Assembly: GCA_963727765.1 (NCBI GenBank) | Contig: CAVSGZ010000007.1 | Coordinates: 650,073-714,072 of the forward strand | DNA length: 64,000 bases | Direction: 5' to 3' | From: FEN-299 sp963727765 | GTDB taxonomy: Bacteria; Acidobacteriota; Vicinamibacteria; Vicinamibacterales; Fen-181 | In this document: positions 36,735-45,796 of the stretch, piece by piece | Layout: each line of letters opens with the position of its first letter | How positions within the stretch are numbered: the first letter of the stretch is position 1 | Program-made: the position numbers and the translations under genes | Notes under the pieces: model-generated | The model's input: the letters and a program-made list of their open reading frames with translations, nothing else | Told to the model about the DNA's origin: nothing | Databases searched by the model: none

Positions 36735-37766
36735 CTACTTGAGATAGAAGGCTGCCGACAGCCAGCCGCACCAGTGCTTGTACGACGCGGGCGCGGTGGT
36801 GCCCATCCCGGTTCCCCTGAGGGGGAGCACGCTCTCCGTATACGAATCCGAATACCGGAGGACGCTGCCAATCAACTGGCGCCCGTTCACCTTCGCGACG
36901 ATCTTCTCCGACGTCAGAAGCCCGAACGGGACGGAGTACTTGCCGCACCAGAGAGTCGTCTTCATCTCCGCGACCAGGTTCTCGACCTTCTCGGGCGAAA
37001 GAACCCCGGCGATGTCCTTGCCGGCGATGCGCCTGTCGTTGGCCGTGGCTTCAGCGTGCGCCTTCGCGTCCTCTCCGTACGGGGAGTTGTCGAAGTCCTC
37101 CCCATAATGATCGGCATCGGACGAGATCAGGAACGCGATATCCTTGCCCGGAATCAGGTCGTTCGCCTTGATGTAGTCGGCGATGATGCCCGACAGGGCG
37201 TCGGAGACTTGGCCCATCTTCTCGAAGGGCATCTGCGTCACCATGATCGGCGTGATCTTCACCTCGGGATTGAAGTACTGGAGAAAGGGCAGCAGCGCCT
37301 CGATCGAATGTTCGAGACCCTGTGCCTTGTCGTCGACCACATAGTCCGACTTGTCGAGGCGCGCCTTGATGTAGTCTCTCAGCGGCGACACGGCGACGTT
37401 CCTCCCGGCCCCGGGCCAGTCCGCGAAATTGTCGAAGATGAGGATGTCGTGCCGATCGCCCGTCGCGCGCCTCACGTCGCTGTGCGTCACGCCGAAGATC
37501 ACGACCTCTTTGGCCCGCAGGACCCGGTAGAGCGGGTAGTAGACTCTCGCCGCGTAGAGATAGTCATCGTGAGGCGAGATCGCAGCCACGATGTCGGGCG
37601 GCGCTGCGGGATCTGCTTCGATGCTCTTCAGGTAGCCGACGAGCCGGTCCATCTGGTGGGCATCCCAGCAGAAGCCGACGTTGTCCCTGATCGGCTTGGT
37701 GCCTTGCGCAGATGAAACCACGGGAAGCAGGACTGCCAGAGCCAGCATGATTGCCACGCGCGTCAT
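36735..37766 (-). CDS. Exported MEMO1-family (AmmeMemoRadiSam B) protein
   Basis: 343 residues with a signal peptide (VAIMLALAVLLPVVSSAQ). The rest is the MEMO1 family fold. AISPHDDYLYAARVYY has H66, VVIFGVTHSD has H95, GLEHSIEALLPFL has the EHS motif, SSDADHYGEDF follows, and TTLWCGKYSVPFG has C274. The histidine pair plus cysteine match the metal-binding set of human MEMO1. Cytoplasmic relatives are usually linked to an AMMECR1 domain and a radical SAM enzyme. Here neither is present and the protein is exported, so its role is likely different. It is a lone gene between brnTA and a CoA-transferase pair. Confidence 0.86.
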   Translation of the reverse strand: MTRVAIMLALAVLLPVVSSAQGTKPIRDNVGFCWDAHQMDRLVGYLKSIEADPAAPPDIVAAISPHDDYLYAARVYYPLYRVLRAKEVVIFGVTHSDVRRATGDRHDILIFDNFADWPGAGRNVAVSPLRDYIKARLDKSDYVVDDKAQGLEHSIEALLPFLQYFNPEVKITPIMVTQMPFEKMGQVSDALSGIIADYIKANDLIPGKDIAFLISSDADHYGEDFDNSPYGEDAKAHAEATANDRRIAGKDIAGVLSPEKVENLVAEMKTTLWCGKYSVPFGLLTSEKIVAKVNGRQLIGSVLRYSDSYTESVLPLRGTGMGTTAPASYKHWCGWLSAAFYLK

Positions 37767-37901
37767 ACGCCCTCCTGTACCGACTGAAGGTAGCGCATCC
37801 CGCGCACGATTGGAATTCCCACACCTGTAGCGCGTGAGCTATGCCACTGCAATCCCGAGCCCGCGGAGTGGATCGCGAGCGATGAGCCCGGCCCGGCACG
37901 T

Positions 37902-38549
37902 TCAGAAGCGGGCAGGTTCGCCCTCGACCCTGAGCGCGGCGGCCGTGGCGGCCCGGACGGCATCCACGGAGCTGTCCGATGCGACCTCTCTCAGGACCAG
38001 GCCCGAGGAAGTGACGTCGATCACCGCCAGGTCGGTGATGATCCGGTCCACGACGCCGGAGCCCGTGAGCGGGAGCGTGCACTTCGGGAGGATCTTCGGC
38101 GCGCCGTCGCGGGTCGTGTGCTCCATGGCGACGATGACGCGCTTGGCGCCGGCCACGAGATCCATGGCGCCGCCCATGCCCTTCACCATCTTGCCGGGGA
38201 CCATCCAGTTGGCGAGGTTCCCCTGCTCGTCCACCTCGAACGCCCCGAGCACGGTCAGGTCGATATGACCGCCGCGCACCATGGCGAACGAGTCGGCGCT
38301 GCTGAAGTAGCAGCAGCCCGCCGTTTCGGAGATGGTCTCCTTGCCCGCGTTGATCAGGTCGGGATCGACCTCCGACTCGAACGGAGACGGGCCGACGCCA
38401 AGCATGCCGTTCTCGGAGTGGAGCGTGATGTGGACGCCGGGCGGCACGTTGTTCGCCACCAGCGTCGGCAGGCCGATGCCGAGGTTCACGTAGTCGCCGT
38501 CACGCAGTTCCTCGGCCACACGACGGACGATCCGCTCGCGCTTGTCCAC
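37902..38549 (-). CDS. scoB: 3-oxoacid CoA-transferase subunit B
   Basis: 215 residues. The catalytic glutamate is E46 in ITLHSENGMLGVGP, the class I CoA-transferase SENG motif. VNLGIGLPTLVANNVPPG and GGAMDLVAGAKRVIVAMEHTTRDG are also conserved. The beta subunit swaps CoA between succinyl-CoA and a 3-oxoacid such as acetoacetate. The alpha subunit is encoded just upstream with a 28-nt gap (38550-38577), so the two are one operon. The true acid partner could be acetoacetate or 3-oxoadipate; length and motifs favour the succinyl-CoA:acetoacetate type. Confidence 0.9.
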   Translation of the reverse strand: MDKRERIVRRVAEELRDGDYVNLGIGLPTLVANNVPPGVHITLHSENGMLGVGPSPFESEVDPDLINAGKETISETAGCCYFSSADSFAMVRGGHIDLTVLGAFEVDEQGNLANWMVPGKMVKGMGGAMDLVAGAKRVIVAMEHTTRDGAPKILPKCTLPLTGSGVVDRIITDLAVIDVTSSGLVLREVASDSSVDAVRAATAAALRVEGEPARF

Positions 38550-38577
38550 GCCCGCCTCCTGTCGCGGCCGCGCGCCC

Positions 38578-39273
38578 TCACGCCTGCCGCACCGTCCGCC
38601 GTTCGATCCGTTTCTCGTAGTCCGAGCCCTGGATGACGTACTGCACGAAGATGCCTGGCGTCGCGACGGCTTCCGGGTCGAGTGTACCGGGCTCCACGAG
38701 CTGCTCCACCTCGGCGATGGTGACCGCGGCCGCGGTCGCCATCATCGGGTTGAAGTTCCGCGCGGTGCGGTGGTACACGAGATTGCCGAGCCGGTCGCCG
38801 CGAAACGCCTTGATGAAGGCAAAATCGGCCTTCAGCGGTTTCTCGAAGACGTGCGGCCGCCCGTCGATGACGCGTGTCTCCTTCCCCTCGGCGACGACGG
38901 TGCCGTAGCCGGTCGGTGTGAAGAAGCCGCCGATGCCGGCGCCGCCCGCGCGGATCCGCTCGGCGAACGTACCTTGCGGCACCAGCTCCAGCTCGAGCTC
39001 GCCGCTCAGGCACTGGCGCTCGAACTCCTGGTTCTCACCGACGTAGGTCGAGATCATCTTCCGGACCTGCCGCGTCTGCAGCAGGACGCCGATCCCGAAA
39101 GTATCGACGCCGGCGTTGTTGGAGATGACGGTGAGGTTGCGCGTGCCGCGGGCGTGGAGCGCCTTGATGAGGTTCTCGGGAATCCCGCACAACCCGAAGC
39201 CGCCCATCATGATGGTGGCGCCGTCGGGGATCATGGCGACGGCCGCCGCCGCGTCTGCGAGCACCTTGTTCAT
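38578..39273 (-). CDS. scoA: 3-oxoacid CoA-transferase subunit A
   Basis: 231 residues from the ATG at 39273 (MNKVLADAAAAVAMIPDG). The GxGGF-type CoA-binding loop is IMMGGFGLCGIPENLI. NAGVDTFGIGVLLQTRQVRKMISTYVG, the oxyanion loop GAGIGGFFTPTGYGT and FNPMMATAAAVTIAEVE match the ScoA/AtoD family. It pairs with the beta subunit downstream. It lies 45 nt after tyrA on the same strand, so this catabolic pair may share a transcript with the aromatic biosynthesis genes. No thiolase or hydroxybutyrate dehydrogenase is next to it. Confidence 0.9.
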   Translation of the reverse strand: MNKVLADAAAAVAMIPDGATIMMGGFGLCGIPENLIKALHARGTRNLTVISNNAGVDTFGIGVLLQTRQVRKMISTYVGENQEFERQCLSGELELELVPQGTFAERIRAGGAGIGGFFTPTGYGTVVAEGKETRVIDGRPHVFEKPLKADFAFIKAFRGDRLGNLVYHRTARNFNPMMATAAAVTIAEVEQLVEPGTLDPEAVATPGIFVQYVIQGSDYEKRIERRTVRQA

Positions 39274-39318
39274 CGAGGGAACTCCCGCCACTATGACGCC
39301 GGAAACAGCCGAGCCGTG

Positions 39319-40035
39319 TCAAGCGCGTTCTGCGACGAGCCGTTCCCTCCACTGGTGCGCCGACTCGAAGAGCCGATCGATCTCCTCGGCGGTGGTGAGC
39401 CGGTCGCGAAGCTGCGCAAGCGTCCGGTCGTGCTCCGCGGCAGAGGCCACGATGAGGGGTCGGGCTCCCACGCCCTCGACGAAGGCCATCAGCCGCTCGA
39501 CCGTGTCCACCTGACCATCCGCGCCAGGGACGAGCAGCCAGGGACGGCCGGCAAACAGGTCAGCGCGCGCGGCCCCGAATCCTCCCCGCGCCCCGCCCGC
39601 GAGCGGGTGTCCGCCGACAAACGGCAGGCGCGCGGGCAGGCTCCGCGCCGCCTCCATGACGGCGCGCTTGGTGCTGCCCACGTCGGTCACCACGGCGCTC
39701 GCTGCGACGTGGTCTTTCAGCCGCGGCAGCAGGCGGAGGATCTCGCGGACCGGCGTCGAGAGCAGGACGAGGTCCGCCTCTGAGATGATCATCAGATCGT
39801 CGGACGCGACGTCGATCGCGTGGCGGACCATCGCCTGCTCGAGCACGGTGTTGCGGTCGACGCCTATCACGAGCGACTGCGGCCAGGCCGCGCGCGCGGC
39901 CAGCGCGACCGATCCGCCGACCAATCCGAGCCCCACGATGGCGATCCGTTCGAACGGAGCGGGCGTGGTCGGAGCCTCGGGCGTCGCCGGCGCGGCATGC
40001 TGCAGCATTGGCAGCTGGCGTGAGGAATCTGGCAT
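39319..40035 (-). CDS. tyrA: Prephenate dehydrogenase with internal deletion
   Basis: 238 residues; family members are about 280 or more. The N-terminal Rossmann domain is complete: IAIVGLGLVGGSVALAAR, then STPVREILRLLPRL, VVTDVGSTKRAVM and the catalytic-histidine motif FVGGHPLAGG. After SAAEHDR the sequence jumps to TLAQLRDRLTTAEEIDRLFE, which looks like the normal extreme C terminus of TyrA. The helical dimer domain between them, with the FRDxTR substrate arginine, is missing, without loss of frame. TyrA turns prephenate to 4-hydroxyphenylpyruvate for tyrosine. As read here it should be inactive, unless the gap is an assembly deletion. It follows aroDE by 43 nt. Confidence 0.8.
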   Translation of the reverse strand: MPDSSRQLPMLQHAAPATPEAPTTPAPFERIAIVGLGLVGGSVALAARAAWPQSLVIGVDRNTVLEQAMVRHAIDVASDDLMIISEADLVLLSTPVREILRLLPRLKDHVAASAVVTDVGSTKRAVMEAARSLPARLPFVGGHPLAGGARGGFGAARADLFAGRPWLLVPGADGQVDTVERLMAFVEGVGARPLIVASAAEHDRTLAQLRDRLTTAEEIDRLFESAHQWRERLVAERA

Positions 40036-40078
40036 GAGCGTGTGGCCTCCCCGGCCGGACGGGGTCCGGCGGCACCGA

Positions 40079-41536
40079 CTACTCTACCGCACGCGCTTCC
40101 GCGGCTCTCTGCATCGCCTCACGGGGCGCCCGCACGCCCGTCCACCACTCGAACTGCTCGATCGCCTGCGCGACCAGCATCTCGAGACCCCCGATCGGGA
40201 CGCACCCTGCGGCCCGCGCCGCGGCGAGAAGTGACGTGCGAACAGGCTTGTAGACGAGGTCGTAGACCACGCGCCCGCCTTCGAGCGCAGCCGGGGGAAC
40301 GGGGCTGTCGCCGGTATCGGGGACACTCCCGACCGGCGTGGCGTTGACGAGCAGATCCCAGGAGCCGGGAACCGGGCATCCGACCCTCCCGACCGCACCG
40401 TCGGCCAGCGCCGCCACGACGTCAGCTGCCGCTTTTCGGCGGCCGTACACGGTGACCGAGGCCCGCCGCGTGCCGAGCGAGGCGACCACCGCCCGCGCCG
40501 CGCCGCCCGTGCCCATCACCGCCACACGCGCCGCCGGCAGCGCGACCCCACGAGCGTCGAGCGGCGCGAGGAACCCCGCCATGTCCGTGTTCCGCACGAT
40601 TCGCCAGCTGTTGTCGATGCGTAGCGTGTTGGCAGCCCCGCACACGCGGGCGCTCTCCTCGACCTCGTGAGCCTCCTCGAGCAGCGCCACTTTGAAAGGA
40701 GCCGTGATGCTCGCCCCCGCCAGCCCGATAGCCTCGGCAAAGGCCACCGCGTCGGCCGCGTCCAGCGCCTCGAGCGGCAGATAAGCGGCGTCGATTCCGA
40801 CGGCCTCGAAGGCCGCGTTGTGGATGGCCGGCGAGACCGAGTGGGCGATCGGCCGGCCGAACACGCCATACAACCGGGTCGAGGCGCTAATCGCTCGAAA
40901 CCTGAACTCATCCACCAAACGCTCCAGCGCCATCTGGCCCGGAGCGATGCCCTCCCCCGCGTAAGTCCAGCAGGAGCCGAATTTCGAGGCCCACACCCGG
41001 CTCGGCAGGCCCGGCGTACTCATGGCCACCAGCGCGACCGCCTGCCCGGCCGCCGCCTCGCGCCCCAGCGCCAGCAGCGGCAGGTTGTCGGCGAGCGCGT
41101 GCGCCGTCACCGCGATCTTGACGATCTCGGCGCCAACCGCCGCCATGGCCCGGAAGCGCGCCGCGAGGTCGCACGGGATACCGGTGAAGTCGTGCATCGA
41201 AAGAACGATGCCGCGCCCTCCCCGTTCGGCGACGAGCGGACGGAAATCGGAATCGAACTCGATGTCGACGTACTCGGCTCCCAGCCGGACGGCCGAGCGA
41301 AGCAGGGCCAGACGATCACCCTCGGGGCCGTCGAAGGCGCCGCCTTCCCGCCGCGGCCTGCAGGTGACGATGACGGGGGTCCGACGACCGGCGAGCGCCG
41401 CCGGCACGTCAACGCCGCGCACGCCGTCCAGGCGGAGTTCGACGAGGTCGGCGAGTGCGGCGGCCCTGTCCCGGGCCGCCAGCAGCCCCGCCATGTTGTC
41501 CGCCGTCACCGTCACGCAGATACGAGGAGATTTCAT
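40079..41536 (-). CDS. aroDE: Bifunctional 3-dehydroquinate dehydratase/shikimate dehydrogenase
   Basis: 485 residues from the ATG at 41536; an ATG at 41545 is also possible. The first half is a type I dehydroquinase: VELRLDGVRG, the catalytic His in VLSMHDFTG, and the Schiff-base Lys in AEIVKIAVTA. The second half, from about residue 220, is shikimate dehydrogenase: YGVFGRPIAHSVSPAIHNAAF, the ITAPFKVAL lysine, NADP loop VMGTGGAARAVVA and LVNATPVGS. Fusion of AroD and AroE carries out two consecutive shikimate steps in one chain, as in plants and some bacteria. It heads an operon with tyrA. aroC is separate, at 52 kb. Confidence 0.94.
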   Translation of the reverse strand: MKSPRICVTVTADNMAGLLAARDRAAALADLVELRLDGVRGVDVPAALAGRRTPVIVTCRPRREGGAFDGPEGDRLALLRSAVRLGAEYVDIEFDSDFRPLVAERGGRGIVLSMHDFTGIPCDLAARFRAMAAVGAEIVKIAVTAHALADNLPLLALGREAAAGQAVALVAMSTPGLPSRVWASKFGSCWTYAGEGIAPGQMALERLVDEFRFRAISASTRLYGVFGRPIAHSVSPAIHNAAFEAVGIDAAYLPLEALDAADAVAFAEAIGLAGASITAPFKVALLEEAHEVEESARVCGAANTLRIDNSWRIVRNTDMAGFLAPLDARGVALPAARVAVMGTGGAARAVVASLGTRRASVTVYGRRKAAADVVAALADGAVGRVGCPVPGSWDLLVNATPVGSVPDTGDSPVPPAALEGGRVVYDLVYKPVRTSLLAAARAAGCVPIGGLEMLVAQAIEQFEWWTGVRAPREAMQRAAEARAVE

Positions 41537-41590
41537 GAGCCCCATCGTCAAAGTCAGGTCAGGCCCGGCTGCCCTGTGACGTCCGGAGTC

Positions 41591-41596
41591 TATAAT
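41591..41596 (+). promoter_or_regulatory. -10 box upstream of the S55 peptidase
   Basis: A perfect TATAAT at 41591-41596 without a recognisable -35. Transcription would start near 41603, between aroDE and the peptidase start at 41645. Confidence 0.5.
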
Positions 41597-41644
41597 GGAA
41601 AGGCCCTGGTTCGCATGGCCGCTCGTCGATTCAGGAAACCCCGC

Positions 41645-43504
41645 ATGAACGCCCGGATCTTCGGTGTGCTCGCCGCGTTTGCGCTGGCCCTGGCCGTCTG
41701 GCCCGCCGCCGCGCCCCGTTACATGTCGATCGACGAGGTGCGCCCCGGCATGACCGGCATCGGCCGGACGGTCTTCGAGGGCGACAAGATCGAGGAGTTT
41801 GGCGTTCAGATCCTGGGCGTGCTGCGCAACATCAACGGACCCCGGCGCGACATGGTGCTGGCCCGTCTTTCAGGAGGGCCGCTGGCCACGACGGGGGTCA
41901 TCGCGGGCATGAGCGGAAGCCCGGTCTATATCGATGGCCGGCTGCTCGGCGCAGTCGCCTACTCGCTGGGCCAGTTCCCGAAGGAACCGCTCGCCGGAAT
42001 CACGCCAATCGAGGAGATGATCCAGGCGGCGGGCCCGCAGCCGCCCCGCGTGCCGACGGGCGCGAAGACCCCGCTCGAGCTGCCACTCACACAGGACCGT
42101 GTGCTGGCCTCGCTCGGCGACGCGTTCTCGCGCTTCGCGCGCCCGTTCGCCGACCGCCCCGACGACATCCGCTTCGACGGGCTGGGCAGCGTGGGCTCCG
42201 AGCGCGCTGCACAGCTCGGCGTCCTGATGCGCCCGATCGCCACGCCGCTCGCCCTCGGCGGGTTCTCCAGCCCGGTCGTCGAACGTCTCTCCGGGGCGAT
42301 GCGCGACGCCGGCCTCGTCCCGGTGCCCGACGGTGCGCCGCCGTCGCGTGCTCAAGCCCCCGCCCCGCGGGCCGTCGAGCAGCCGCCGCTGCGGCCGGGC
42401 GACGGCGTCGGCGTCAACGTGATCACCGGCGACCTGATCATGGGAGCAACGGGCACGGTCACCGAGGTGGACGGCAACCAGGTCTACGCATTCGGCCATC
42501 CGCTCTACAACCTCGGCACGACCGAGTTTCCCATGACGCGCGCCTACGTCTACGCGCTGCTGCCGAGCCTCCTTTCGTCGATGAAGATCGCGATGACCGG
42601 GGAGACGATCGGGACGTTCAAGCAGGACCGCGCCACGGCCATCGCCGGCGTGCTCGGCCACGGACCCAGCCTCGTCCCGATCCGTCTCGCGATCGACACC
42701 GAGCGCGGCCTGCGCCAGACGTTCAACATCCAGGTGGTCGACGACCCGCTGTTCACGCCGCTCTTGACCTACGTCTCCGTCTTGAACTCGCTCTCGTCCT
42801 ACGAGCGCGACTACGCCCCGGCGTCGTTCACCGTGACGGGCACCGCCAGGATCCACGGCCATGGCGAGGTGGCGCTCGATGATGTCTTCACCGGCGACTC
42901 GCCGTCGGTCAGCGCGGCGGCCTACGTCGTGGCCCCCCTCACGCTCCTGCTCGGCAACGACATCGAGCCCGTGAAGATCGACGGGATCGATCTCCGCATC
43001 GCGACGAGCGAGCGTCCGCAGACCGCCACGCTCGAGCGCGTGTGGATCGACGCCGTCAGGGTGCGTCCCGGAACGACCGTGCCGCTCAAGCTGCTGCTGC
43101 GCACTTACCGCGGAGAGGACATGACGCGCACGGTGCCGATCGACATTCCGGCCGGCGTGTCCGGCTCGCTGTCGATCTCGGTCACCGACGGCGGCCGGCT
43201 CGCGCAGGCGGAGGCCCGGGACATCAGGGCGGGCCAGGTCAGGTCGCTCGACCAGTTGATCCGGATCATCAATCAGGGCAGGAAGAACACCCACTTGTAC
43301 ATTCGCCTGCTCCGGCAGGACGCCGGGGCGGTCATCAACGGCGAGAGTCTCACGGCGCTGCCGCCGGCCGTGCTGGCGGTGATGGAATCGGACCGCAACG
43401 GCGGGAGTTTCGCGCCGCTGCGGAACGCGGCCTCCGGCGAATGGGAGGTGGCTGTCGGCTGCGCGGTCTCCGGCACGCGCACGCTGACGGTTGCCGTGCA
43501 GTGA
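41645..43504 (+). CDS. SpoIVB-type S55 family serine peptidase, exported
   Basis: 619 residues from the ATG at 41645 (AGGA 8 nt upstream); an upstream ATG at 41615 would add ten basic residues. The signal peptide is IFGVLAAFALALAVWPAAA. The S55 domain has MTGIGRTVFEGDKIEEFGV, GVIAGMSGSPVYIDGRLLGAVAYSL (GMSGSP, catalytic serine) and YAFGHPLYNLG. The rest is beta-rich and unassigned. SpoIVB activates a membrane protease during sporulation in Bacillus; this organism shows no sporulation genes here, so the family is doing something else, presumably in the periplasm. It is followed 27 nt later by a propeller protein, probably co-transcribed. Confidence 0.88.
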   Translation: MNARIFGVLAAFALALAVWPAAAPRYMSIDEVRPGMTGIGRTVFEGDKIEEFGVQILGVLRNINGPRRDMVLARLSGGPLATTGVIAGMSGSPVYIDGRLLGAVAYSLGQFPKEPLAGITPIEEMIQAAGPQPPRVPTGAKTPLELPLTQDRVLASLGDAFSRFARPFADRPDDIRFDGLGSVGSERAAQLGVLMRPIATPLALGGFSSPVVERLSGAMRDAGLVPVPDGAPPSRAQAPAPRAVEQPPLRPGDGVGVNVITGDLIMGATGTVTEVDGNQVYAFGHPLYNLGTTEFPMTRAYVYALLPSLLSSMKIAMTGETIGTFKQDRATAIAGVLGHGPSLVPIRLAIDTERGLRQTFNIQVVDDPLFTPLLTYVSVLNSLSSYERDYAPASFTVTGTARIHGHGEVALDDVFTGDSPSVSAAAYVVAPLTLLLGNDIEPVKIDGIDLRIATSERPQTATLERVWIDAVRVRPGTTVPLKLLLRTYRGEDMTRTVPIDIPAGVSGSLSISVTDGGRLAQAEARDIRAGQVRSLDQLIRIINQGRKNTHLYIRLLRQDAGAVINGESLTALPPAVLAVMESDRNGGSFAPLRNAASGEWEVAVGCAVSGTRTLTVAVQ

Positions 43505-43530
43505 ACCGACGCATACTTCAATCTGAACCG

Positions 43531-45790
43531 ATGTCCCACCGACACGCTACGCTGGCCCTCGCGGCACTCCTGGCGGCTGCCGCAGTCGCGATCACCACGG
43601 CGTCGACGCCGACCTTCTGGCAGGTGGCCACGCGGGCCGACTTCCTCAAGGGAGACGTGGAGAACCTGTCGATCGACAAGGACGGCCGGCTCTCGCTCGG
43701 CCCGCCGACGACGCTGCTCTACGATTCGGCGGCGCCGTTCCTGTGGACCGTTGTCACGGGAACCGACGGGGCGCTGCTGGTCGGCAGCGGCAACGAGGGA
43801 AAGGTGTTCCGCATCGGCGCCGACGGAAAGACCTCGGTCTTCTTCGACGCGTCGGAGATGGAGGTCCACGCCCTCGCGCCGGCGCCCGGCGGCGGGCTCT
43901 ATGTCGCCACCTCGCCCGACGGGCAGATCTACAAGGTGGACTCGAAGGGCGCGGGCAGGCCGTTCTTCAAGCCCGAGGCGAAGTACATCTGGTCACTGGC
44001 CGTCGACGCGGCCGGCAACGTATTCGCCGGAACGGGCGAAGGCGGCGCCATCTACAAGATCTCGCCGGACGGCAAGGGTCAGGTCTTCTACAAGACCAAG
44101 GCCACCAGCGTCGTGGCGCTTGCGCTCGACCCCTCGGGCAACCTGCTGGCCGGCACCGAGTCGCCGGGACGCGTGTTCCGGATCGACCGGGACGGCCGCG
44201 CGTTCGTCCTGCTCGAGTCGTCCTACCGCGAGGTCCACTCACTGCACGTCGATGCGAAGGGCGTGATCTACGCCACGGCCGTGGCCGCCAAGTCCGGCGG
44301 CGCCGGCACGGAGGAACGAACGACGGAATCTCCCTCGACCGAGCCGGCGCGGACGACACCGGTCGCGTCAGTCTCCACCGAGATCACCGGGTTCACGGTG
44401 ATCGACACGAGCGGGTCGGCGGCCGACGCGAAGGCCGGGGCCGCGAAGGCGGCGACACGCGGCGCCAAGGGAGCCATCTACCGGATCCTCCCCGACGGTC
44501 TCTGGGACACGATCTGGGAGTCCGCCGACGACACGCCGTACGACGTGGCGCCGTCGGCCGACGGCAGCCTGCTCGTCGCCACCGGGAACAAGGGAAAGAT
44601 CTTCCGGCTCACCGGTGACCCGGTCCAGGTCACGCTGGTCGGTCGTGCGCCGGCCCAGCAGATCACGAGCCTGCTCACCACGCCCAAGGGCGATGTCTAC
44701 TACGTCACGTCGAACCCTGGGAAGGTGTTCCGGCTCTCCGCCGGGCATGCCGAGCGCGGCACCTACGAGTCGGACGTGCGCGATACGCAGACCGTCTCGA
44801 CGTGGGGCACGATCAGCTGGAGGGGCTCGACGCCGGCGGGTGCGCAGATCGAGATCAGAACGCGGTCCGGCAACAGCCAGACACCGGACGACACCTGGAG
44901 CCAGTGGTCCGAGCCCTATCGAAATCCAGGAGGCCAGCCGATCCAGAGCCCCAAGGCCCGCTACCTGCAGTGGCAGGCCACGCTGACCGGCAAGGACGCG
45001 TCGCCGGTGCTGACGTCGGTCACCGCCGCGTATCTCCAGCGCAACCTGCGCCCGCGGGTGACTTCCATTACGGTCTATCCTGCCGGGCACGTCTTCCAGA
45101 AGCCGTATTCGACGGGCGAATCCGGAGATCGCCGGGTTCGACGACAGTTGGCCCGACACCAAGCCGTCGCCGGGCACGCTCGCGGCGGGCACCTCCACCA
45201 ACTCTTCGCTGGGGCCGAGCCCGCTCGGCAAGCGCATCTACCAGAAGGGGCTGCAGACATTCGCCTGGAAGGCAGAGGACGACAACGACGACATCCTCCG
45301 GTACGACCTGTTCTATCGGCGCGAGGGCGAGACGGCCTGGAAGGTGCTCAAGCGCGACATGACCGACCCGCTCTTCGTCTGGGACACGACCGCGGTTCCC
45401 GACGGCACCTACCTCGTGCGCGTCGTCGCCAGCGACAGCCCGTCGAACGCCCCGTCGCTCGCGCTGTCGGGGGACGCCGAAAGCGCGGCGTTCGACATCG
45501 ACAACACGCCGCCGACGATCCGCGTGCTCGGTGTCCGCCGTGACGGCGGACGCACCGTCGTCACCTTCGAGGCGTCCGACCTCCAGTCGGTCATCGAGCG
45601 CGCGGACTACTCGACCGACGGGCTCACCTGGAAGCCGGTCTTTCCCGTGGACGGGCTGTGCGATTCCCGCACGGAGCAGTTCGAGTTGGTGGTGGAAGGC
45701 GACGTCGCGTCCCTCATGCTCCGGGCGATGGACGCGATGGACAACATCGCCACGGCGCCGGTGGACGCCACGACAAGGAAAGACCGCTGA
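43531..45790 (+). CDS. Exported beta-propeller protein with C-terminal Ig/FN3-like part, frame broken at 45121
   Basis: The ATG at 43531 (a GTG overlapping the peptidase stop is also in frame) opens a signal peptide, LALAALLAAAAVAITTAS. Several propeller blades follow, each with patterns such as DGALLVGSGNEGKVFRIGADG, GGGLYVATSPDGQIYKVDS, GNVFAGTGEGGAIYKISPDG and GNLLAGTESPGRVFRIDRDG. One extra T at 45121 breaks the frame. The restored tail has Ig-like strands (QTFAWKAEDDNDDILRYDLFY, GTYLVRVVASDSPSN, TPPTIRVLGVRRDGGR). Span 2260 nt is 3n+1, giving about 752 residues. No catalytic residues are seen. It forms a two-gene unit with the S55 peptidase and could be its substrate or scaffold. Confidence 0.8.
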
Positions 45791-45796
45791 GGTCTG

